From the NCBI GenBank assembly GCA_022009775.1, contig CP091723.1, positions 806,001 through 870,000 of the forward strand: a DNA stretch of 64,000 nt. The letters are read 5' to 3'. Under the pieces are notes generated by a model. It was not told the origin of the DNA. It worked only from the letters and a program-made list of their open reading frames with translations, and ran no database searches. The first letter of the stretch is position 1; every line of letters begins with the position of its first letter. The stretch is from Christensenella sp. Lineage in GTDB: Bacteria > Bacillota > Clostridia > Christensenellales > CAG-917. This document shows, one piece after another, positions 39,863 to 49,210 of the stretch. A program made the position numbers and the translations under genes.

Positions 39863-42487
39863 ATGGCGAACATAAGAGACGACGTAAACAACGAATATAT
39901 ACAACATATAGCAAATTCGACGGTCAAAGACGTAGAGATAAACGGCGAACTTAAAAAGTCCTTTATAGCGTACGCTATGGCGGTCAACGTGTCACGTGCT
40001 ATACCTGACGTAAGAGACGGTCTCAAACCCGTTCACAGACGTATACTTTACGCTATGAGCGAGCTTGGTCTCACTCCCGACAAACCTTATCGTAAGTGCG
40101 CTATGGTCGTCGGTGAAGTGCTCGGCAAATACCATCCGCACGGCGACAGTTCTGTCTACGACGCAATGGTCAGACTCGCGCAGGACTTCTCCATTCGTTG
40201 CCCGCTCATCGACGGACACGGCAACTTCGGTTCTATCGACGGAGACCCGGCGGCGGCATATCGTTATACAGAAGCGCGTCTTTCCAAAATCGCGCTCGAA
40301 ATGATAAGAGACATCGACAAAAAGACCGTTGATTTCTATCCCAACTTCGACGACACGAGAGAGCAACCCGTCGTTTTGCCTTCGAGATTCCCCAACCTTC
40401 TCGTCAACGGCTCGGACGGTATCGCAGTCGGTATGGCAACGTCCATTCCGCCGCACAATCTCGGTGAAGTCATAGACGCAACGATTGCGCTATTGCACAA
40501 CCCCGACGCAACGGTTGACGATCTTATGGAATATATCCCTGCTCCCGACTTCCCGACGGGCGCGCTCGTGCTTGGCAGACACATGATCAAGCAAGCCTAT
40601 CGCACCGGTCGCGGCGGCTGTATTTTGCGTGCTAAGGCGGAAATCGAAGAAATGCCCAACGGTAAGAGCAGAATCATCGTCACTGAGATTCCGTATCAGG
40701 TCAACAAGGCAAAACTCATCGAAAACATCGCGGATCAAGTCAAAGACAAACGTCTTGAAGGTATCAGCGATCTTCGCGAAGAGACCGACCGTCACGGTAT
40801 GCGTATCGTCATCGAACTTAAAAAGGACGTCAACGCACAAGTCTTGCTCAATCAACTCTACAAGCAGACGCAAATGCAAACGTCTTTCAGCATGATTATG
40901 CTTGCTCTCGTGGACGGCGTACCCCGCGTTCTCAATCTCAAAGAGATCTTGGAATGCTACGTTGCGCACCAGAAAGATGTTATCGTGCGCAGAACGCGTT
41001 TCGACCTTGAAAAAGCGCAAGAAAGACAGCATATTTTGCTCGGCTTGCATATCGCGCTCGAAAATATCGACGCTATCGTGGAACTTCTCAAGAAATCCCG
41101 CGACAGACAGGACGCAATCGTAAAACTTATGGAAGGCTACGGTCTTAGCGACAAGCAGGCGGCGGCAATTCTCGATATGAGATTGCAACGTTTGACCGGT
41201 CTCGAAGTCGAAAAGATCAATGCGGAACTCGAAGATCTCGACAAGCAAATCGCATATTTCACTATGGTTCTGTCCAGCGACGAAGAAGTGAAGAACATCA
41301 TCGTCAAAGAGATGAGCGACATCAAGGCGCAATACACCACGCCGAGACTTTCCGAACTCACCTACGACTACGGCGACATCGACATTGAAGACCTTATCGA
41401 AAAAGAAGACGTCGTCATTTCGATGACTCACGGCGGTTATATCAAACGTATGCCGGTTGCCGAGTACAAGGCTCAACACCGCGGCGGAATGGGCATAACG
41501 GCTCACAAGGCAAAGGACGAAGACTTCGTGGAGAAGATTTTCACGTCCAACACGCACGAACGTCTTATGTTCTTCACCAATAAGGGCAAAGTGTTCACCT
41601 TGAAAGCCTATGAAATCCCCGAAGCAACGCGCAATGCGCGCGGCAGAGCGGCGGTCAACCTGCTCCAACTCGAACAAGGCGAAAAGATTCAGGCGTTCCT
41701 GCAAATGCCCGAAGATAGAGAAGGCAAGTTCCTTATGCTCGCAACCAAGCAAGGTCTCATCAAGAAGACTCCGCTTGAAGAATACGATTCAATCAAGCGC
41801 AACGGCAAGATCGCAATCAAATTCAACGAAGACGACGAACTTATCGACGCAGTCATCACCACCGGCAACGACGAGCTTTTGGTTGCGTCCAGCGCGGGAC
41901 TTTCCATTCACTTCAACGAGAAAGACGTGCGCCCCGTCGGTAGAACGGCAATGGGCGTCAAAGCAATGAATCTTTCCGAAGGTCAGACGCTCGTTGCATT
42001 CGACGTTGTGCATCAGGGAGACGAAATTCTCACCGTCACGTCCAACGGCTACGGCAAGCGTTCGAGCCTTGACGAATACCCGATTCAGAACAGAGCGGGC
42101 AAGGGCGTCAAAGCGGGCACGTTCAACGACAAGACGGGTACGCTCGTGTGCTTGAAGGTCATCCCGGCAGACACGGACGTCATGATGATAACCGACAGCG
42201 GCGTCATCATAAGAGTGCAAGCCGACGAGATCAGCAAGATAGGCAGATCCACGCAAGGCGTGCGTATCATGAAGCTCAAAGACGACAAGTTCAAGGTCAT
42301 GGCAATCGCGCTTACTCCGCATGAAGACGAGCAAGAAGAAGTCGAACTTGACGAAGACGGCAACCCGATTGTGCGTGAAGACGCAGAAGTCGACAATGGC
42401 CAAAACGCGAGCGAAGACAACTCTCAAAACGTTGAAGACGCGGCAAACGACAGCGACGCGCAATCCGACGAAGACAACCAAAACTAA
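39863..42487 (+). CDS. gyrA: DNA gyrase subunit A
   Basis: 874 residues, unbroken. Winged-helix region with KYHPHGDSSVYDAMVRLAQ; the equivalents of E. coli Ser83 and Asp87 are serine and aspartate, so no classical quinolone-resistance change is seen. Catalytic tyrosine in AAYRYTEARL. The C-terminal domain has the GyrA-box-like QNRAGKGVKAGTF, which distinguishes gyrase from topoisomerase IV, and beta-pinwheel repeats. The last ~60 residues are strongly acidic (EDEQEEVELDEDG…DEDNQN), as in several gyrases where the tail modulates supercoiling. SD GGAGTG. A terminator follows. Confidence 0.98.
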   Translation: MANIRDDVNNEYIQHIANSTVKDVEINGELKKSFIAYAMAVNVSRAIPDVRDGLKPVHRRILYAMSELGLTPDKPYRKCAMVVGEVLGKYHPHGDSSVYDAMVRLAQDFSIRCPLIDGHGNFGSIDGDPAAAYRYTEARLSKIALEMIRDIDKKTVDFYPNFDDTREQPVVLPSRFPNLLVNGSDGIAVGMATSIPPHNLGEVIDATIALLHNPDATVDDLMEYIPAPDFPTGALVLGRHMIKQAYRTGRGGCILRAKAEIEEMPNGKSRIIVTEIPYQVNKAKLIENIADQVKDKRLEGISDLREETDRHGMRIVIELKKDVNAQVLLNQLYKQTQMQTSFSMIMLALVDGVPRVLNLKEILECYVAHQKDVIVRRTRFDLEKAQERQHILLGLHIALENIDAIVELLKKSRDRQDAIVKLMEGYGLSDKQAAAILDMRLQRLTGLEVEKINAELEDLDKQIAYFTMVLSSDEEVKNIIVKEMSDIKAQYTTPRLSELTYDYGDIDIEDLIEKEDVVISMTHGGYIKRMPVAEYKAQHRGGMGITAHKAKDEDFVEKIFTSNTHERLMFFTNKGKVFTLKAYEIPEATRNARGRAAVNLLQLEQGEKIQAFLQMPEDREGKFLMLATKQGLIKKTPLEEYDSIKRNGKIAIKFNEDDELIDAVITTGNDELLVASSAGLSIHFNEKDVRPVGRTAMGVKAMNLSEGQTLVAFDVVHQGDEILTVTSNGYGKRSSLDEYPIQNRAGKGVKAGTFNDKTGTLVCLKVIPADTDVMMITDSGVIIRVQADEISKIGRSTQGVRIMKLKDDKFKVMAIALTPHEDEQEEVELDEDGNPIVREDAEVDNGQNASEDNSQNVEDAANDSDAQSDEDNQN

Positions 42488-42500
42488 ATTTTATATGAGC

Positions 42501-42530
42501 AAAAACGGGGCATAAAACCCCGTTTTTGTT
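42501..42530 (+). terminator. gyrBA terminator
   Basis: Perfect 10-bp stem AAAAACGGGG / CCCCGTTTTT with a 7-nt loop, 13 bp after the gyrA stop. Confidence 0.85.
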
Positions 42531-42544
42531 AAATGGAGAGAATT

Positions 42545-44240
42545 ATGGAAGAAAGAAAATGGTTTAAGGAAATGTCCGTGTATCAAATCTGGCCGCGCTC
42601 TTTTTTGCGACGGTACGGGTGACGGCATAGGTGATCTCAAAGGCGTTTTGTCAAAACTCGAGTATATCAAAACTCTCGGTTCGGACGCGATTTGGTTCTC
42701 GCCGCTTTACGTTTCTCCCCAAGCCGATTACGGTTACGACATTGCCGACTATAAGAATATCAATCCGGAATACGGCACGCTCGACGACTTCAAACAGGTG
42801 CTTGAAAAAGCGCATGCACTCGGCATGAGAGTCATAATGGACTTGGTCATCAATCATACGTCCGACCAACACGAGTGGTTCAAGAAAAGTTGCGCGCGCA
42901 TAGAGCCGTACACCGATTTCTACATTTGGCGCAAAGGTCGCGGCAAGGACGGAAAGAAAGTGCCCAACAACTGGATGTCCACTTTCCCGGGTAGCGCGTG
43001 GGAGTTCAACGAGCAACGCGGCGAGTTCTATCTCCACTTGTACGCCAAAGAACAACCCGATCTAAATCACGACAATCCCAAGGTGAGAGAAGCCGTCAAA
43101 GACGTCATGCGTTTTTGGTTGGATATGGGGGTTGACGGATTCAGAGAAGACGTCATCACTCAGATAAGCAAGCGCGAAGGTCTTCCCAACGGCAACTGGC
43201 TCATGCCTGCTTCAAGGGGTATGGAGCACTACAACAACGGTCCGCATATCCACGAATATTTGCAAGAATATCGAAAAGTCATCGAAGATTACGATGCGTT
43301 CCAGGTCGGCGAAGCGCCGCTTATGAACGTCAAGACCGCGCTCACCTACGTCAACGAAAACAAAAAAGAGCTTGACATGATGATCTCTTTCCAACACATG
43401 GGTGCGGATTGCATTATCATCGAATGGGTGCATACGCCTTTCAATCTCGTAAAACTCAAAAAGACGTTCAACGAGTGGCAAACAAAACTCTACCACAGAG
43501 CGTGGAATGCAAACTATCTCGAAAACCACGACCACGCGCGCATCATCTCTCGCTACGGCAGTGAAGACTATCGCGTTGAAAGCGGCAAGGCTCTTGCGAT
43601 GATCTATTCCTTCCTTTCGGGTACGCATTTCATTTATCAGGGACAGGAAATAGGCATGACGTCGCTCTATTTTGACAAATACCCCAAAGGCAGCGATCCG
43701 TGGGCACAATTCAAAGACGTATCCACGTTCTGCGTGCGTGATCTCATGCGCAAGTTCGGTTTTTCCGATAAACATATTCTCAAAGTGGCGCACACCGCCG
43801 CAAGAGATTGTGCGCGTACGCCTGTTCAGTGGACGAGCGGCAAATACGCCGGATTCTCCACGCATGAGCCGTGGTACACCGTCAATCCCAACTACACCAC
43901 CGTCAACGTCGAGGCGGCAATGCAGGACGAAAATTCCATCTGGTATTTCTACAAGCGCATTCTCGCACTCCGTCAGGAATACAAAGACAGTGCGGTTTAC
44001 GGCAAATTTGAGATAAAACGACTTCACGACAAACAACTTTTCGTCTACGACAAGATTGCTGAAGACGGCGCATCCAAGCTCACCGTCATCGCCAACGTCA
44101 GCAAAAAGCCGGTATCTGCGCGCAAGATCGCGAAATACATTCCTTCCGACGGCACCGAACTATTGTCCGTTTACGACGAGCCGTTTGGGGTGGAGTTGAA
44201 GCCCTATGCTGCCAAGCTCTACTTCACCAAACTGCGCTAA
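42545..44240 (+). CDS. GH13 alpha-glucosidase (oligo-1,6-glucosidase type), frameshifted
   Basis: About 565 residues after repair. The ATG at 42545 starts MEERKWFKEMSVYQIWPRSF; a T run at ~42603 has one extra base, after which CDGTGDGIGDLKGVLSKLEY continues. GH13 regions: DLVINHTSDQHEWF; GVDGFREDVI with the nucleophile Asp (~201); QVGEAP with the acid/base Glu (~257); ENHDHARIISRYG with the transition-state Asp (~328), matching the spacing in Bacillus oligo-1,6-glucosidase. Also QPDLNHDNPKVRE, typical of subfamily 31. No signal peptide, so it is a cytoplasmic enzyme splitting short alpha-glucosides; 1,4 versus 1,6 preference cannot be read safely. Its last codons form the left arm of a hairpin element. 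Confidence 0.88.
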
Positions 44241-44354
44241 ATAGCGACTGACTTTGTCAGCACTCCGAGCCTGCCAACCCACGTACGTCTTGTACGCTAG
44301 GGTTGTCATTCTCGGGGTGCTTTCGCGTCATTCATCTATTTAGCGCAGTTTGGT
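44226..44354 (+). repeat. Nested-hairpin element, copy 2 (full), overlapping the glucosidase 3' end
   Basis: Outer stem 44226-44244 / 44336-44354: perfect 19 bp, the left arm encoding the last residues TKLR and the stop. Left loop CGACTGACTTTGTCA, inner stem GCACTCCGAG / CTCGGGGTGC (one G-U), apical CAACCCACGTAC-GTCTT-GTACGCTAGGGTTG, right loop TTTCGCGTCATTCAT. Confidence 0.9.
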
Positions 44355-44360
44355 ATATGT

Positions 44361-44455
44361 AGTGAGCTTAATAGCGAATAACTGCGTCAGAGCCGTGCTC
44401 CCGTCAACTCATGCACTATTTGTACATTAGGGTTGCCGTTAGCACGGCTCTTTGA
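44361..44455 (+). repeat. Nested-hairpin element, copy 3 (right arm missing)
   Basis: Left GTGAGCTTAATAG, loop CGAATAACTGCGTC, perfect 11-bp inner stem 44389-44399 / 44441-44451 (AGAGCCGTGCT), apical CAACTCATGCAC…GTACATTAGGGTTG; cut after the inner stem where AT-rich DNA of the next element begins. Confidence 0.85.
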
Positions 44456-44479
44456 ATTAATAATTAATAATGAATAATT

Positions 44480-45281
44480 AATAATTTCGGCACGGGCGCA
44501 GAAAAGGTTTGTCATTTCGTTTCCACGAGATTGCTACGCAAGCTCGCAATGACAAAGTTTTTCGGTTGCGCCCGAAATGAAAGCTTATTCGTAGCGTGCT
44601 TATAAACGGAATGTGCAATTTCGAAGACGTGACAAAACCGCCGACCGCGAGCTTGTGGAGCGGTCTTTTAATGTACCCTCATTCAAGGGGTACTTATTAA
44701 CGGACTGTGCAACTTCGAAGACGGAACACGAGCCGCAACGGCGGCGAGCAAATAAACGCCGAGCTTACGTCACACACAAGCCCGTTTTGCAACGATTACA
44801 ACCCGTTGCAATCGTTTGCTTTTTGGTCTTTGTGTTCCTTTTCCCACACGCCAAAAACTGCGCTTTCATCTTTCTTACTCACACTCAAGTTCGCTTGTTT
44901 TTGACGTGCGGGAGCCCTTGTGTGTGCAGTACGAGCGACTGCGCCGTGTTGTTGGCTACTGCCTGGCGCACAAAGCGTGGTGGCATAACAAGGGGACGAT
45001 ACCTATCTATGCGAGTGCCGATTTCCCCTCTTCGAGCGATGTTTGGCTAAAAAGTGAAAGTACTATGTTCGAGAAGTAGGGCGCGACGCGTAAAACAAGT
45101 CGTCCAGTGGACGAATTGTAGCCAAAGCGAACAAGGCGGATTGCTTTGCAAACGCCGCAGTTGGACAAAGCCCGAAGGGAAGGGGTAATGTTGCATTTAG
45201 GGTTTCAAACGCAAAACTTTTGTAGTGCCGTGAACAAAACAAAACTTATCGGGCGAAATATGTTCCCGTGCCACAATTATT
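44480..45281. mobile_element. MITE-like element with terminal inverted repeats, dispersed repeat copy B
   Basis: Ends AATAATTTCGGCACGGG (44480-44496) and CCCGTGCCACAATTATT (45265-45281) are inverted repeats with two mismatches, flanked by AT-rich TTAATAATGAATAATT strings. The interior holds the palindrome TTTGTCATT…AATGACAAA (44508-44556), two ACGGA(A/C)TGTGCAA blocks, and a ~290-bp block (44730-45020) found inverted at 48829-49112. The only open frames are unlike proteins. No transposase, so non-autonomous if mobile. Confidence 0.6.
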
Positions 45282-45357
45282 CATTATTAATTATTCATTC
45301 CTATCGCGATGACGGCTTTTGTTAATTATTAATTATTCATTATTAATCCAATACCCT

Positions 45358-45397
45358 TTGCACACTATAAAATTATGTGATATAATTTTCACATAAT
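45358..45397 (+). promoter_or_regulatory. Flavodiiron gene promoter with palindromic operator
   Basis: TTGCAC, 17-bp spacer, TATAAT at 45381-45386. A perfect 9-bp inverted repeat ATTATGTGA (45372-45380) / TCACATAAT (45389-45397) brackets the -10, the position of a repressor site. The half-site TGTGA recalls Crp/Fnr or Rex operators but the 8-bp spacing differs. Confidence 0.65.
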
Positions 45398-45429
45398 ATA
45401 TAGATAAAAACTTATCGAATGGAGTATAT

Positions 45430-46584
45430 ATGAAAATAACAAACGATATTTCTTACGTCGGCGTAAACGATCACAAAGTTGACCTGTTTGAAGGCATGTA
45501 CGTTGTCCCCAACGGCATGTCTTACAATTCCTACGTTGTTTTGGACGACAAAATCGCCGTTTTTGACAGCGTTGACGCGCATTTCGGTGACGAGTGGCTT
45601 GCCAATGTGGAAAGCGTGCTTGGTGGCAAAACGCCCGATTATTTGGTTGTTCAGCACATGGAACCCGACCATTCGGCAAACATTGTCAAGTTTATTGACA
45701 AATATCCCACCGCAACGGTGGTGTCGTCGCAAAAGGCTTTTCAGATGATGAAAAACTATTTCGGGACAGAGTTTGCCGACAGAAGATTGGTGGTTTCGGA
45801 CGGCAGTGTGCTTGAAACGGGCAAACACGTTTTCAAATTTGTCACCGCGCCCATGGTGCATTGGCCGGAAGTGGTGATGACCTATGACGAAACGGACAAA
45901 GTGCTGTTTTCCGCCGATGCGTTCGGCAAATTCGGCGCACTTGACGTCACGGACGAAGACTGGGCATGCGAAGCAAGACGCTATTATTTCGGCATCGTGG
46001 GCAAATACGGCGTTCAGGTGCAAAACTTGTTCAAGAAGTTGCAAGGACTTGACATAAAGATTATCTGCGCATTGCACGGTCCCGTTCTTACGGACAATCT
46101 CGGCTATTATCTCAATCTCTACAACGTCTGGTCTTCGTATTCGGCGGAGACGGACGGAGTGTTCATCGCATACGCGTCCGTGTACGGTCACACCGAAAAA
46201 GCGGCGAAATTGCTTGCCGCAAAACTTGAAGAAAAGGGCGTGAAAGTTGTTATATCCGACCTTGCTCGCAGCGATTGGGCGGAGAACGTCGAAGACGCTT
46301 TCCGTTTCTCGAAGCTCGTGCTTGCTTGCCCCACCTACAACGGCGACGCGTTCCCTGCGATGAGAGAATTTATCGCAAAACTTGTTGAAAGAAACTATCA
46401 ATCGAGAAAAATCGCATTCATTGAAAACGGCACTTGGGCACCCATGTCCGCAAAGGTGATGAAGGGCATGTTTGAAGGGGCAAAGAACATCGAATTTGTA
46501 GAGCCGTCCGTCAAAATTTTGTCCGCAATGACTGCGCAGAACGAGCAAGAGATAGAAAATCTTGCCGTTGAGCTTGCAAAATAA
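45430..46584 (+). CDS. Flavodiiron protein (FprA-type oxygen/NO reductase)
   Basis: 384 residues, unbroken. N-terminal metallo-beta-lactamase-like diiron domain with the QHMEPDHS motif (HxExDH), TAPMVHWPEVVMTYDE, LFSADAFGKFG and ALHGPVL for the remaining ligands; C-terminal flavodoxin domain from ~residue 250 (VFIAYASVYGHTEKAAKLLA) binding FMN. Length fits the simple class A type without rubredoxin or reductase fusion. It reduces O2 or NO in the cytoplasm of anaerobes, taking electrons from rubredoxin. Monocistronic, SD GGAG, with an operator-like palindrome on its -10 box. Substrate preference cannot be told from sequence alone. Confidence 0.92.
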   Translation: MKITNDISYVGVNDHKVDLFEGMYVVPNGMSYNSYVVLDDKIAVFDSVDAHFGDEWLANVESVLGGKTPDYLVVQHMEPDHSANIVKFIDKYPTATVVSSQKAFQMMKNYFGTEFADRRLVVSDGSVLETGKHVFKFVTAPMVHWPEVVMTYDETDKVLFSADAFGKFGALDVTDEDWACEARRYYFGIVGKYGVQVQNLFKKLQGLDIKIICALHGPVLTDNLGYYLNLYNVWSSYSAETDGVFIAYASVYGHTEKAAKLLAAKLEEKGVKVVISDLARSDWAENVEDAFRFSKLVLACPTYNGDAFPAMREFIAKLVERNYQSRKIAFIENGTWAPMSAKVMKGMFEGAKNIEFVEPSVKILSAMTAQNEQEIENLAVELAK

Positions 46585-46601
46585 CCGCTTGAAAATATAA
46601 T

Positions 46602-47369
46602 TTATTTGATGAAGAACGGCAGAATCGAAGTCACGATTCCGAGCAAAAGCGTGTATATCACAAAGCCGTTAAGCGAGTGCTTTTCGACGAGTTTCAAAAA
46701 GAATTTTATTGACAAAAGTCCCGATATAAAAGCGGCAATGACGCCGACAATCACCGCTTCGGAAGTGATTGAAAGCACGGTTTTTCCCGTGATTAAATCG
46801 AGACTTTCGTAGGCGGCAGAGCCGATGATTATAGGTATCGAAAGCAGAAAAGAGAACGTTGTGGCGTTCTCTTTTTCAACGCCTTGCAAGCGCATTGCGG
46901 ATATCGTAGCGCCACTTCTGGACACACCGGGCAAAACTGCGATACCTTGCAAAACGCCTGTTAAAATACTCTTTTGGCATTAAGAAGTGTCGATTTGGTG
47001 GAATGGAAGTTTTCGCCTGCATATAAAAAGGCAAGCCGTGAGAGTGAAACCGCACCCCAAAAGTTTGCCTCCTAAAAGCGAGGGATCAAGCAGTTTGAAA
47101 ACGAACGCAAGAGCCACCGTCGGCAAGCATGCGAGAATCAGGTATCCGTTGGTTTTGTTGAAAGGATGACGGACGAGCGGCCACCACTTTTTGCGCATTG
47201 CGATAAGCACCGCAATAAGAGTCCCTACGTGCAGCATGACGTTGAAGAAAAGGTCTTCTTTTCCAACTCCGAGTTTTTCTAGCAATAACAGATGCCCCGA
47301 CGACGATATCGGTAAAAACTCGCTCGCGCCCTGTATGATGCCCAAAACCAACGCTTCCCAAATTTCCAT
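46602..47369 (-). CDS. uppP: Undecaprenyl-diphosphatase UppP (BacA), interrupted by an in-frame TAA
   Basis: About 255 codons. The N-terminal half has EALVLGIIQGASEFLPISSSGHLLLLE (catalytic E…SSSGH motif) and three helices; the C-terminal half has GIAVLPGVSRSGATISAMRL (PGxSRSGAT phosphatase motif) and four helices, ending LPFFIK. The halves are in one frame but separated by a TAA at 46980-46982. Two compensating indels nearby (one T less, one A more) would give IDTLNAKKSILTGVLQG, as in the family. It recycles undecaprenyl pyrophosphate for cell-wall synthesis and gives bacitracin tolerance. Convergent with the flavodiiron gene. Confidence 0.85.
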
Positions 47370-47456
47370 TTTCTCTTTACACTCTCTTCAATTTCGTTTA
47401 TACTAAACTATTGTATTAAGTTATATCGCACGCAAGAACGTGTATTAGGAGAAAAA

Positions 47457-48539
47457 ATGAAACTCGGTGTCGTAGGATTGCCAAACGTAGGCAAAAGTAC
47501 GCTGTTCAATGCAATAACCAAAGCGGGCGCGCAAGCGGCAAATTATCCGTTTTGTACAATAGAGCCCAACGTGGGTGTGGTGGCAGTTCCCGATGAAAGA
47601 CTTGAAAAACTCGCCGCCCTTTACGACAGCAAAAAAATCACTCCGACGTCTCTTGAATTTGTGGACATCGCAGGTCTTGTCAAGGGCGCAAGTCGAGGTG
47701 AAGGTCTCGGCAACAAATTTTTGTCACATATAAGAGAAGTGGATGCAATCGTGCACGTCGTCAGATGTTTCGACGACGCAAACATCACTCACGTTGACGG
47801 CAGTGTCAATCCCGCACGCGACATAGAAACCATCAATCTCGAGCTTGTCTTTGCCGACCTTGAAACGCTTGAACGCCGCATGGCAACCGCACAAACCAAA
47901 GTCAAAGCGGACAAAAAATATCAAGAAGACATCGATCGTCTCAACGTAATGAAGAGTTGGCTTGAAAGCGGCAAAGCACTCCGCAATCTCGAAATGGACG
48001 AAGAGTTCAAGCAATTTGTCGACGAACAATTCCTTCTCACTTCCAAACCAGTAATTTACGTCGCAAACACCGACGAAGCAGGCATAAACGGCAACGCATA
48101 CACCGCGCAGGTCGAAGAAATCGCAAAAGAAGAAAACACCGAAGCAATCGTGCTTTGTGCAAAACTCGAAGAAGATTTGTCCGAACTCAGCGACGAAGAC
48201 CGCGCAATGTTTATGGAAGATTACGGTCTCAAAGAGAGTGGTCTCGACCGTCTCGTCAAAGCGTCCTACAAACTTTTGGGACTTATAAGTTATCTCACCG
48301 CAGGTGAAAAGGAAACTCGCGCCTGGACCATCGTCAAAGGCACGAAAGCCCCGCAAGCAGCAGGTAAAATTCACAGCGACTTCGAGCGCGGATTCATTCG
48401 CGCCGAAATCGTGGATTACGCAACTCTTCTCGAATGTGGCTCGTTCAACGTTGCAAAAGAGCGTGGAAAAGTGCGCAGTGAAGGGAAGGATTACGTGATG
48501 CAGGACAATGATGTTGTTCTGTTCCGCATCAACGTTTAA
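47457..48539 (+). CDS. ychF: Redox-regulated ATPase/GTPase YchF (Obg family)
   Basis: 360 residues, unbroken. G1 GLPNVGKST, G3-like DIAGLVKGASRGEGLGNKFL, G4 replaced by a YVANTDEAG motif (the change that favours ATP over GTP in YchF), a coiled-coil segment (~130-200) and a C-terminal TGS domain with GFIRAEIVDYATLLECGS and VRSEGKDYVMQDNDVVLFRINV. YchF binds ribosomes and influences stress responses. SD AGGAG. Its stop is followed within a few bases by a hairpin element. Confidence 0.96.
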   Translation: MKLGVVGLPNVGKSTLFNAITKAGAQAANYPFCTIEPNVGVVAVPDERLEKLAALYDSKKITPTSLEFVDIAGLVKGASRGEGLGNKFLSHIREVDAIVHVVRCFDDANITHVDGSVNPARDIETINLELVFADLETLERRMATAQTKVKADKKYQEDIDRLNVMKSWLESGKALRNLEMDEEFKQFVDEQFLLTSKPVIYVANTDEAGINGNAYTAQVEEIAKEENTEAIVLCAKLEEDLSELSDEDRAMFMEDYGLKESGLDRLVKASYKLLGLISYLTAGEKETRAWTIVKGTKAPQAAGKIHSDFERGFIRAEIVDYATLLECGSFNVAKERGKVRSEGKDYVMQDNDVVLFRINV

Positions 48540-48669
48540 TTTTAAGCGTGCTATTGAGCGACTAGCTGCGTCAGGCACGCCTTGTCCCAAAATCACGTAC
48601 GTTTGAGTACGTTGGGTTTTGGTTCAAGTCGCACCTTCCTTGCTATTCATCTCAATGTCCCGCTTAAAA
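48540..48669 (+). repeat. Nested-hairpin element, copy 4 (full), directly after ychF
   Basis: Outer arms TTTTAAGCG…ATTGAG / CTCAAT…CGCTTAAAA (four central mismatches), left loop CGACTAGCTGCGTCA, a weaker inner stem, apical CCAAAATCACGTAC / GTACGTTGGGTTTTGG, right loop TTGCTATTCAT. A different apical stem sequence from copies 1-3 but the same shape. Confidence 0.85.
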
Positions 48670-48705
48670 AGTGCGCTATTTGGCGAATAGCCGCGTCAAG
48701 CGTAT
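48664..48705 (+). repeat. Nested-hairpin element, left fragment only
   Basis: GTGCGCTATTTGGCGAATAG then CCGCGTCAAGCGT equals the left arm and left loop of the family and then stops. Confidence 0.6.
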
Positions 48706-48759
48706 CACATCGAGTAATGTGTGAATAGTTAATGCAACTTTCCCCTTTCCTCAGGTGTT

Positions 48760-49130
48760 TTCCCTATTGCCGTTCCCCCTTACAAGGGAACCCACGGCAA
48801 CCGCGTAGCGGGGGACAACACTCAGCACTCGCATAGATAAGTGCCGTGCACTCATTATGCCACCACGCTTTGTGCGCCGGCTACGCAACAACATGGCGCA
48901 GTCGCTCGTACTACACACACAAGGGCTCCCGCACGGCAAAAACAAGCGAACTTGTGTGTGTGTAAGAAAGATGAAAGCGCAGTTTTTGGCGTGTGGGATA
49001 AAGGAACACAAAGACCAAAAGGCAAACGATTGTAATTTGTTGTAATCGTTGCAAAACGGGCTTGTGTGTGACGCAAGCTCGGCGTTCGATTTGCTCGCCG
49101 CCGTTGCGGCTCGAAGTTTCGTCTCCGAAA
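48760..49130. repeat. Modular dispersed repeat, copy C (inverted relative to copy B)
   Basis: 48829-49112 is the near-identical complement of 44730-45020, including CCAAAAACTGCGCTTTCATC, CACACAAGCCCGTTTTGCAA and GAGCCGCAACGGCGGCGAG. Its outer flank (48760-48828) contains a GTTCCC / GGGAAC hairpin absent from copy B. No gene is supported. Confidence 0.75.
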
Positions 49131-49210
49131 AAGCAACGTAATAATAAATAATCAAATCAAAACAATAAAAACAAAAACAATTGTAAACAACAACTCTCTC
49201 AGGAGCAAAT

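Noticed and set aside
39863..42487. Quinolone-resistance substitution in gyrA
   Set aside because: The key motif reads HPHGDSSVYDAMVR, with serine and aspartate at the classical positions.
44613..45050. Protein gene inside dispersed repeat B (and its inverse at 48751-49155)
   Set aside because: The readable frames carry frame-independent DNA identity, no SD, no conserved reading frame between copies A, B and C, and low-complexity Cys/Phe-rich sequence.
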